Origin: Euryarchaeota archaeon UBA23
Lineage (GTDB): Archaea; Thermoplasmatota; Poseidoniia; Poseidoniales; Thalassarchaeaceae
NCBI GenBank assembly: GCA_002498725.1
Contig: DAIJ01000035.1
Span: 45,392 to 74,467, forward strand
Direction of reading: 5' to 3'
Length of the DNA: 29,076 nt
Shown: piece by piece, positions 22,437 through 29,076 of the stretch
Layout: the number at the start of each line of letters is the position of its first letter
Numbering within the stretch: position 1 is the first letter of the stretch
Translations under genes and position numbers: made by a program
The notes under the pieces: generated by a model
Databases searched by the model: none
Told to the model about the DNA's origin: nothing
Seen by the model: the letters and a program-made list of their open reading frames with translations, nothing else

Positions 22437-23177
22437 ATGGGGACAACCTTGTGTCGTAATACTATCTTCCTCATTCCAATGTTTATTCTCTCAGGATGTA
22501 TGGGTTTTGTTGATGAGGATACTACTAAAATCAATATTGAATTAGATGTTGATAGTAATTATGGATTGATTATGGTTTCATTTGAAGATGGAGAGGAAAC
22601 TAACAGGATAAATCCAGTAATTGGATTTAGTTTTTCTAATTCAAGTAATATTAATGATATTGAAATATTAGGAATAATTCCTGGAGATGGCAGAGATCCA
22701 ATCATAATAGAATATTCAGAAGGTGTAGAAATTGAAGTTGAATTTACTAATCATGGATTATACGAAGTAACGGCTTTCGGTATTGATAAAGAAGGTTCAT
22801 ATCATAATGTGACCATGGAGATAATGATTGAGAAAACCATCGACTGGTATGAAAATAATACTGCTTCTCCTGAGGTTCTAGAATTCGACACATCTCCAGG
22901 AAACAATTTCCCTATACCTTCATACTTTGTGTTAAATTCATCCATACAAAATCCAAGTATTTTAGAAATTGATGGCAGAGATGTAGATATAAAATGGGAT
23001 ATCGTAAATCATGAGGGCGTTTGTCAAACAGCAAATGAGAATATCCAGAATGGCGATACTAAAAATTGGAAAACGATCCACTTCGGGCCATTTTCAACAC
23101 ATGAGATCTATTTGACAATAGAAGATGGTCAGGATAGAATAAACGTTTATCATAATATAAATATCAACTATAATTAG
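22437..23177 (+). CDS. Lipoprotein, unknown function
   Basis: A 246-residue protein with an N-terminal hydrophobic stretch and a lipobox (IFLIPMFILSGC, Cys at about 21), so it is probably lipid-anchored outside the cytoplasmic membrane. The mature part is acidic and beta-rich. Around residues 30-135 it resembles a PKD or immunoglobulin-like fold (IGFSFSNSSNINDIEI, then HGLYEVTAFGIDKEGSYHNV). A second beta segment covers about 150-245. No catalytic motif is seen. It has its own TATA box and lies 38 bases before a second lipoprotein gene. Confidence 0.72.
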   Translation: MGTTLCRNTIFLIPMFILSGCMGFVDEDTTKINIELDVDSNYGLIMVSFEDGEETNRINPVIGFSFSNSSNINDIEILGIIPGDGRDPIIIEYSEGVEIEVEFTNHGLYEVTAFGIDKEGSYHNVTMEIMIEKTIDWYENNTASPEVLEFDTSPGNNFPIPSYFVLNSSIQNPSILEIDGRDVDIKWDIVNHEGVCQTANENIQNGDTKNWKTIHFGPFSTHEIYLTIEDGQDRINVYHNININYN

Positions 23178-23215
23178 ACAAATTAATCATGTAATTGTAC
23201 TCGTCGGGATAATTA

Positions 23216-24646
23216 ATGGAGAGCAGAGCCAGGGTCTTGTCTGCCACTATCATGGTTCTGACCATGTCCTTAGCAGGCTGCCTGGCAGGTATTGATTCCA
23301 GTGATAACTATACTCAGATTCCTGATTGGGATAAAGATATGACATACATTGATGATCCAATTACTCACTCAGATCCTCGTTTTTTTGATGTATATGATCC
23401 ATTCTTGAATCAGAGCTGGGGTAATTCAAGTTGGGCCGTATTTGGTAATGAAGAAGGCGGAAATTGCTGTGAACATTATCTTGCAGCGACAAAAGAAGGC
23501 TGGATTTTAAATTTCGGTGGCGAATATCCTACTTGGTCGGAAGATAGGGGGTATACTTGGCAAGAATATAGACCAAGTGTTTTCTCTCAGATTGGATGTA
23601 GGGAACCAAAACCGACAGTTCCAGGTCAGGAAGGACTTGGAGAAGGCAGTATAGTTCAAGCAACTAATGGAGACTTAATTTCTATGGGTTGGTTTCCTTA
23701 TGCTAGCAGCAGTGGTGCGGATCAATTTTATGCATTTTTCTATGATTCCGAAGACCAAGAATGGAGCTGGTGTTTCAATAGAACTCCGGAGCCATTTTAT
23801 GATCGTTCATGGCAAGTGGAAGTAGTTGGTCCAATCAATGGAGGAATTTATGGAAATGGAGATTGGGCGAGTCTAGTGATCTCAAATTTTTGGCACCAAG
23901 TAGCAAATCTAGGTGGTCAGATATCAACTGACGGTATAAATTACGATTACTTTGATTTCCCCGACAGGAACGCCAATTTGCCAGAAATTGAAGTTGATTT
24001 AACCGCAGATTCCCTCGGTCCAGAATGGGATTTCACAAAACCTCACAAAGAAATGCGTGCATTTCCAGTGCCCTCTGGAGGATTATATTTCCCAAATTAC
24101 TTTGTTGATGGAACCGACGCCTATGTGGACACTTCTCTTAATTGGTGGTCTGCAACAACATTGAATGGGTCTTCACTTCCGACAGAATACTGTGCCTTTG
24201 ATTCCTCAAGTGCACTGCATTGTTTTGGAGGTTTAAGTGGAGGAGTTGGAATCTCTCATTATCTTTCGTGGGATGGCGGCGAAACCTGGAATATTCAAGA
24301 TTATAATATATCAGATTCTGCTTCTGAAATAGAGGAATGGGAATGGCATTCTAGTGGTATTCATGATTTAATTGTTGTAAATATAAGGTATCAAAGTGCG
24401 TCAGGTCCTGATGTTGATGTAGCATGGCATGTCCGTGATTTTTCAGAATCTCAATATCCAGATATGAAGACATATCTAGGCCAGGGAGACCTCGATTCTA
24501 CATCTGGTGCTGGTAACGATATTCGATTTGATTTTGCTAGTATGGGTATATTACCTGATGGTGGGTCATTTATTGCATACATGGATTCAACAGACCCTGA
24601 TCCATTATTTGGTGTTGAATTACTAATTCCTACGAAGTATGGATAA
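23216..24646 (+). CDS. Lipoprotein with BNR/Asp-box repeats (sialidase-like beta-propeller)
   Basis: A 476-residue protein with signal sequence and lipobox (TMSLAGC, Cys at about 22). The mature part contains Asp-box-type turns of the S-x-D-x-G-x-T-W kind: SEDRGYTWQEY, a degenerate STDGINYDYF, and SWDGGETWNIQDY. Such turns are typical of six- or seven-bladed propellers in sialidases and photosystem assembly proteins. Catalytic residues of sialidases (Arg triad, Tyr/Glu) cannot be assigned, so binding rather than hydrolysis is equally possible. Trp and Tyr are abundant. ATG 23216 is 38 bases after the preceding lipoprotein, with only a weak ribosome site. The two probably share a message. It converges on ileS with a 13-base gap. 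Confidence 0.78.
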   Translation: MESRARVLSATIMVLTMSLAGCLAGIDSSDNYTQIPDWDKDMTYIDDPITHSDPRFFDVYDPFLNQSWGNSSWAVFGNEEGGNCCEHYLAATKEGWILNFGGEYPTWSEDRGYTWQEYRPSVFSQIGCREPKPTVPGQEGLGEGSIVQATNGDLISMGWFPYASSSGADQFYAFFYDSEDQEWSWCFNRTPEPFYDRSWQVEVVGPINGGIYGNGDWASLVISNFWHQVANLGGQISTDGINYDYFDFPDRNANLPEIEVDLTADSLGPEWDFTKPHKEMRAFPVPSGGLYFPNYFVDGTDAYVDTSLNWWSATTLNGSSLPTEYCAFDSSSALHCFGGLSGGVGISHYLSWDGGETWNIQDYNISDSASEIEEWEWHSSGIHDLIVVNIRYQSASGPDVDVAWHVRDFSESQYPDMKTYLGQGDLDSTSGAGNDIRFDFASMGILPDGGSFIAYMDSTDPDPLFGVELLIPTKYG

Positions 24647-24659
24647 AACTTCCAATTGA

Positions 24660-27600
24660 TTATTTTTCAATTATGAAATTCACTACAACGCCATCAACTT
24701 CAAATGAATCTCCAACAGGTTTACCTTCATTCATTGTTGCTTTCCCAGCACGAACTTCGGACTGAATATGATCCCAATCTTTGCTTGATATCTCAAGTCC
24801 ACTAATCCAAACTGAGAGGCTGATATTTGCTTCTACATCTAGTGATAATTCCTTGCGTTTAGCTTGGACTCTCCGAATAATATCTCTTGCCAATCCCTTG
24901 GATAGAAGTTCTTCATCCAATATCATATCAAGCACTAGTGAAACATCACCGATTTGTTCATCAGAAATAGTTGCTGCTGCATAACCTTGTTTCTCTACAC
25001 GCTTTATTTCGATATCATCCATGGTAATATCATAACCCTCTAAAATACAGATTCCTGAATCTATTTCAAGCAACAAATTATCCGGATCAGCCTCACTTAG
25101 TAGCGATAAAACCTGAGGTAAGTCCTGTCTGCATTTCTTCCCGAGTGCCTTTCGGTTTGGTTCTATCATAATACGCTGGAATCTTTCTAGATCTTCCTCG
25201 GTTGTTAATATCTCCACATTCAGTTCATCTGCAAGAATTTTATGAAATTGAGAAATATCTGGACCACCAACTATCCAACCTGATCTACAGGGTAGACGCT
25301 GTCTTCGGTCAGCCTCTACTCGAATTCTTCTTCCCGTTTCTGCAAGAGTTCTAACCAGTGACATTTCTTGCTCTAGAATCCAGTCTTGAGGTGGCAGTGA
25401 TGATTCAATTAGATTAGAACCAACTGGCCAATCTGCTAGATGAACTGATAACCCAGTCAGATCTCTATGGATTCTATCTGGCATGAAAGGAGAGACTGGA
25501 GCCATCAATCGACAAACTGTGAGAAGAACCTCATGCAAAGTATGTTGACAAGCTCTCTTATCAGTAGAATCTGCTTCATCCCAAAGTCTTCTTCGACTCC
25601 TTCTAACATACCAGTTTGATAGGTCATTTACTACAAATGATTCTAGATCTCTTCCTGCTTTATGGAAATCCCAACTTACAAATTGGTCATGGTATGAATT
25701 TGAAACAGTGTGTAAACGTGATAAAATCCAGCGATCAAGATGACTGCGTTCATTGACTGGTACAAAGTTATCCGGATCTTCCGGATTAAATCCATCAAGG
25801 GCGGCATAATCAGCGTGGAAGCGATGAACATTCCAGAGAGTCAGGAACATTTTAGCGTAGGATTCTCTAACTCCGTCAGGGTCGAAATTTGTCGGAGACC
25901 ATGGTGCACTTTGAGTCATCATATACCATCGAATAGAATCTGAACCCTCTTTATTGAAATGATCCCAAGGATTGACAACATTACCTCTAGATTTAGACAT
26001 CTTTTTTCCATCCTTATCTAGAATATGTCCCAGCGAAAGACATCTTCGATAACAGATACTATCGAAAACAGTAGTTGAAACAGCCAAAAGTGAATAGAAC
26101 CAACCACGAGTTTGGTCTACTGCTTCACAGATATAGTCTACAGGAAATGCTCCCTCAAACTTATCCTGATTTTCAAAAGGATAATGCCATTGTGCAAAAG
26201 AAGCACATCCTGAATCAAACCAGCAATCCATTACGTATGGTTCACGAATCATTTCTCCATTACATCCATTATTTGGACATGATAATTTGACATTGTCTAC
26301 ATAAGGCCGATGCAATTCTGGCGGCATTGGCGAATCTTGAGTTTTCATTACTTCCATTTCGGCAATGCTACCTATGCAATGTTCATGACCACAATCAGGG
26401 CAAATCCAAACAGGAATTGGAGTCCCCCAATATCGCTCACGACTTATTGCCCAGTCCTTGATATTCGATAGCCACTCCCCCATTCTTTTTTCACCAGTCC
26501 ATGAGGGTGCCCATTCTACTTCAGAATTATATTGTAAAATCTGTTCTTTTACTGCAGTCATTCGAACAAACCAACTATCCATTGCATAGTATAACAATGG
26601 ATAATCTGTTCTCCAACAGTGAGGATAATCGTGAGTATAGGTGTGTTCTCTGTATAGGGATGTTTGACTTGCTAGTAAGTCTATAATATCCGAATCACAT
26701 TCTTTAACATAGCGCCCATCAAGTTTAGAGTGGGTGCCGGAGATAAATTTCCCATCTATGCCTACAGTATGTTGTGCAGGAAAACCTTCTTTCATCCCAA
26801 GATTATAGTCATCTTCTCCATACATTACAGCAGTATGTACTACACCAGTTCCATCAGTTGTAGTAACAAATTCTGCTCCTACAATTGTCCAAGCAGCAGG
26901 ATTTTTTGATCCATCAATGGCACCAGGAAATAATGGATTATAAGATCGCCCAACTAAGGAAGATCCTTCCAATTCTTCGATAACTTCAACATGATGCCTC
27001 AGAACAGTTCCCATCAAATCCTTTGCTAAAATTAATTCTTCTCCTACTGATGCTCCACCACGCCCTTCCCATGAATCAGAAGGTTCAGCAGTAATTCTGA
27101 CTCTTACGTATGTCACATTGGGTCCAACAGCTAGTCCAACATTACCCGGTAGAGTCCATGGTGTAGTTGTCCATGCCAATACCGAGGCATCATCATCAAC
27201 GAGCTTGAATTTTACAAATACTGCGGGTTCGGATACTTCCTTGTATCCTTGAGCGACTTCGTGACTAGAGTAACTTGTACCTGTTTGTGGACAGTAAGGA
27301 AGTACCTTATGGCCCCTGAATAATAGACCTTTATCGAACATTTGCTTTAATGACCACCAAGCGGATTCAATAAATTCATCCTGTAATGTAACATATGGAT
27401 CATCCATATCAACCCAGAAGCCCATTCTTTCTGTCATTTCTCTCCATGCTGCTTCATATGTCCAAACGCTTTCCTTGCATTTTTGATTGAATGCTTCCAT
27501 TCCGTAGGCTTCTATTGCCTCATTACTCATCAGGTCTAATTGCTTCTGAACTTCGATTTCAACAGGTAATCCATGTGTATCCCATCCGGCCTTTCTCTCT

Positions 27601-27842
27601 ACAACATGTCCCTCCATAGTTTTCCATCTACAGACCATATCCTTGAATAGCCTAGATATGACATGGTGAATACCTGGTTTTCCATTTGCAGTTGGCGGCC
27701 CTTCTAGGAATGTGAATGGAGATTCTAGATCTTTACGGGCATTGATACTCTTTCCAAATGTATCCTCATCTTTCCAAATCTTCATGAGGTCTACTTCAAG
27801 TGTCACTGGATCAAGATCACCAGCAGGCTCAGGTATCACCAT
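24660..27842 (-). CDS. ileS: Isoleucyl-tRNA synthetase
   Basis: A class I synthetase that charges and proofreads tRNA-Ile. With ATG 27842 as start it has 1060 residues, the length of the archaeal/eukaryotic-type enzyme. The HIGH motif reads GIHH (57-60, within PPTANGKPGIHHVISRLFKD). KMSKS is at about 614-618 (DGKKMSKSRGNVVNPWD). The CP1 editing domain shows AWTTTPWTLPGNVGLAVGP and TGVVHTAVMYGEDDY. Two Cys-rich zinc-type sites are present (WICPDCGHEHC; LSCPNNGCNGE). The C-terminal anticodon-binding region begins near SHLDRWILSRLHTV. A TTG at 27890 would add 16 residues without support. It is divergent from the HMA-DUF4396 gene. Confidence 0.96.
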   Translation of the reverse strand: MVIPEPAGDLDPVTLEVDLMKIWKDEDTFGKSINARKDLESPFTFLEGPPTANGKPGIHHVISRLFKDMVCRWKTMEGHVVERKAGWDTHGLPVEIEVQKQLDLMSNEAIEAYGMEAFNQKCKESVWTYEAAWREMTERMGFWVDMDDPYVTLQDEFIESAWWSLKQMFDKGLLFRGHKVLPYCPQTGTSYSSHEVAQGYKEVSEPAVFVKFKLVDDDASVLAWTTTPWTLPGNVGLAVGPNVTYVRVRITAEPSDSWEGRGGASVGEELILAKDLMGTVLRHHVEVIEELEGSSLVGRSYNPLFPGAIDGSKNPAAWTIVGAEFVTTTDGTGVVHTAVMYGEDDYNLGMKEGFPAQHTVGIDGKFISGTHSKLDGRYVKECDSDIIDLLASQTSLYREHTYTHDYPHCWRTDYPLLYYAMDSWFVRMTAVKEQILQYNSEVEWAPSWTGEKRMGEWLSNIKDWAISRERYWGTPIPVWICPDCGHEHCIGSIAEMEVMKTQDSPMPPELHRPYVDNVKLSCPNNGCNGEMIREPYVMDCWFDSGCASFAQWHYPFENQDKFEGAFPVDYICEAVDQTRGWFYSLLAVSTTVFDSICYRRCLSLGHILDKDGKKMSKSRGNVVNPWDHFNKEGSDSIRWYMMTQSAPWSPTNFDPDGVRESYAKMFLTLWNVHRFHADYAALDGFNPEDPDNFVPVNERSHLDRWILSRLHTVSNSYHDQFVSWDFHKAGRDLESFVVNDLSNWYVRRSRRRLWDEADSTDKRACQHTLHEVLLTVCRLMAPVSPFMPDRIHRDLTGLSVHLADWPVGSNLIESSLPPQDWILEQEMSLVRTLAETGRRIRVEADRRQRLPCRSGWIVGGPDISQFHKILADELNVEILTTEEDLERFQRIMIEPNRKALGKKCRQDLPQVLSLLSEADPDNLLLEIDSGICILEGYDITMDDIEIKRVEKQGYAAATISDEQIGDVSLVLDMILDEELLSKGLARDIIRRVQAKRKELSLDVEANISLSVWISGLEISSKDWDHIQSEVRAGKATMNEGKPVGDSFEVDGVVVNFIIEK

Positions 27843-27946
27843 CGAGCAGGCGAGTTGTACCTCCGTCTTGAAGTTGAGGGGATCGCCCAAGGGGCGAAAA
27901 TTGTTGTTTGGAAGGGTTCAAAGGTGTGTGCCCCGAGGTTCTATAC

Positions 27947-28597
27947 ATGTCAGATACCATCACGCTCGAAGTTGAGGGGATGACCTGTGACGGATGTTCA
28001 ATTAGGGTTCGGGATGCTCTTCAAGCAGTATCTGGTGTGAGTTCTGCTGAGGTTTCTCATGAACAAGGAATTGCAGTCATTTCTCACTCTGGGGCATTAA
28101 GGGAAAATCTGTCCAGTGCAGTGCGAGCAATTGGATACACCGTGGATGGTCTTGGGGAGGACTTCCATTGGCGGGATGGAAGTGTGTGGAAACAGTCCGC
28201 GCACAATACCAAGTGGTGCTTGATTGGCTGTAGTATTGGCGATTTTGGTACAATTGCTGCATTCCAATCAATCCCTTATCTTGATGCTCTTGGCTGGTCT
28301 GCAATGTCGATTATGATGCTTGCAATGTTCAATGGAATCATGACCTCAATCGCACTTGAGACCTTCATCTTAATCAAACAGATGGGGGGAATTAGAGAAG
28401 CATTCAGAGTAGCTATTGGAATGTCTCTTATTTCGATGATAGCAATGGAGTCCTCGATGAATGCTACAGATCTTCTAATCATGGGAGAACCTACATTGAC
28501 ATGGTGGGTAATTCCGATTATGTTGTTCGTAGGATTCATCACTCCATGGCCATACAACTATTGGCGTCTGAAGAAATACGGCGTAGCATGTCATTGA
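27947..28597 (+). CDS. Heavy-metal-associated (HMA) domain fused to DUF4396 membrane domain
   Basis: A 216-residue protein. Residues 4-65 form an HMA domain with the metal site GMTCDGCSIRV (Cys14, Cys17), the fold that carries Cu+ and similar soft metals in chaperones and P-type ATPases. Residues 80-212 are a DUF4396-type membrane domain with four hydrophobic segments, opening with HNTKWCLIGCSIGDFGTI and ending WPYNYWRLKKYGVACH. DUF4396 has no established function. The fusion suggests metal handling at the membrane, but it has no ATPase motor. ATG 27947 is preferred over an upstream start at 27908, as it gives a normal HMA beginning. The nadE start is 12 bases after the stop, suggesting one message. 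Confidence 0.8.
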   Translation: MSDTITLEVEGMTCDGCSIRVRDALQAVSGVSSAEVSHEQGIAVISHSGALRENLSSAVRAIGYTVDGLGEDFHWRDGSVWKQSAHNTKWCLIGCSIGDFGTIAAFQSIPYLDALGWSAMSIMMLAMFNGIMTSIALETFILIKQMGGIREAFRVAIGMSLISMIAMESSMNATDLLIMGEPTLTWWVIPIMLFVGFITPWPYNYWRLKKYGVACH

Positions 28598-28609
28598 AAC
28601 GGTGAGAAT

Positions 28610-29076
28610 GTGATTGATTGGAGCGATTTAGCAGAGGAAATCACCACATGGATATCAGAATATACTGAAAGTAACGGGGTTTCCACTCTAGTCATCGGAG
28701 TTTCTGGGGGTATCGATTCTGCCGTAACTTCAACCCTTGCGGCCCAAACTGGTCTACCTACAATTGTCCTAAATATGCCCATCTACCAAGATCCAAAGCA
28801 ATATGAGTTATCGAACAGGCATATTTCTTGGTTAGAATCTAATTTTGATAATGTTGAAGGTAGATTAGTAGATTTGACAGGAACATATGATATATTCATT
28901 CAAGAAATGAAAGAACACGGTTTATCGTCCCTTACACTAGCTAATTCCCGTGCCCGCTTAAGAATGACAACTCTATATGCCATTGCTGGATCAACAGGTG
29001 GTATAGTAGTTGGAACTGGAAACAAAATTGAGGACTTCGGAGTTGGCTTTTTCACAAAATATGGCGATGGTGGAGT
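28610..29076 (+). CDS. nadE: NAD+ synthetase, N-terminal part
   Basis: The gene is cut by the right window edge after 155 codons. The enzyme converts deamido-NAD+ to NAD+ with ATP and ammonia. The visible part contains the PP-loop IGVSGGIDSAVTSTLAA. It continues with LANSRARLRMTTLYAIA and VVGTGNKIEDFGVGFFTKYG, both diagnostic for NadE. No N-terminal nitrilase/glutaminase domain precedes it, so this is the ammonia-type enzyme, unless a separate amidotransferase serves it. The only in-frame start is GTG 28610. GGTGAG (28601-28606) stands three bases upstream, an unusually short spacing. An ATG at 28608 is out of frame and closes at once. Confidence 0.95.
   Translation, partial: MIDWSDLAEEITTWISEYTESNGVSTLVIGVSGGIDSAVTSTLAAQTGLPTIVLNMPIYQDPKQYELSNRHISWLESNFDNVEGRLVDLTGTYDIFIQEMKEHGLSSLTLANSRARLRMTTLYAIAGSTGGIVVGTGNKIEDFGVGFFTKYGDGG

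Noticed and set aside
1..29076. CRISPR array, mobile element, prophage or defence island
   Set aside because: I found no regularly spaced repeats, integrase, transposase, restriction system or phage structural genes. Gene content is mainly core and envelope functions with uniform composition.

Overview
The window looks like an AT-rich chromosomal segment of a marine euryarchaeon, most plausibly Candidatus Poseidoniia (Marine Group II). The archaeal identity rests on a TATA-binding protein gene, a mevalonate kinase, a SepF-type division protein and archaeal TATA-box promoters. Large membrane-anchored PKD, lamin-tail and lipoproteins, a membrane pyrophosphatase and many bacterial-type genes fit that group. 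The lineage is an inference from gene content, not from a marker phylogeny. Coding density is very high, no gap exceeds about 160 bases, and I see no rRNA, tRNA, CRISPR, integrase or insertion sequence.

Layout. Bases 1-2337 hold the 5' part of a membrane pyrophosphatase gene (minus), a class I glutamine amidotransferase (minus), an Nfu-type Fe-S scaffold (plus) and a small membrane protein (minus). Bases 2356-5804 form a repair-flavoured plus-strand run: a PolX polymerase/PHP protein, a tiny membrane protein, endonuclease III and a conserved unknown protein. Bases 5816-7496 carry a small membrane protein (minus), a PrxQ/Bcp peroxiredoxin and a flavin-reductase-like protein. Bases 7487-12317 are a minus-strand block: TBP, then a 1155-residue PKD surface protein, then SepF overlapping it by one base.

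Bases 12414-18081 hold mevalonate kinase (minus) and a plus-strand series: a membrane Fe-S oxidoreductase of the FadF/HdrD kind, a four-helix membrane protein, a PuuD-like gamma-glutamyl hydrolase and cysteinyl-tRNA synthetase. Bases 18082-22278 hold two minus-strand envelope genes: a GIDE-domain membrane protein and a secreted lamin-tail/amidohydrolase protein anchored by a C-terminal helix. Two plus-strand lipoproteins follow (22437-24646), then isoleucyl-tRNA synthetase (minus), an HMA-DUF4396 membrane protein and the start of NAD synthetase, which runs off the right edge.

Most of the window is housekeeping (translation, DNA repair, lipid precursor synthesis, NAD synthesis, respiration) mixed with envelope proteins. 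The points most worth checking are a TBP with a roughly 56-residue acidic insert in its second repeat, a PolX in which the third polymerase carboxylate reads as Gln, an endonuclease III with an incomplete Fe-S cysteine loop, coupling of SepF to a large surface protein whose promoter abuts a 9-bp inverted repeat, and a lamin-tail/amidohydrolase fusion on the cell surface.
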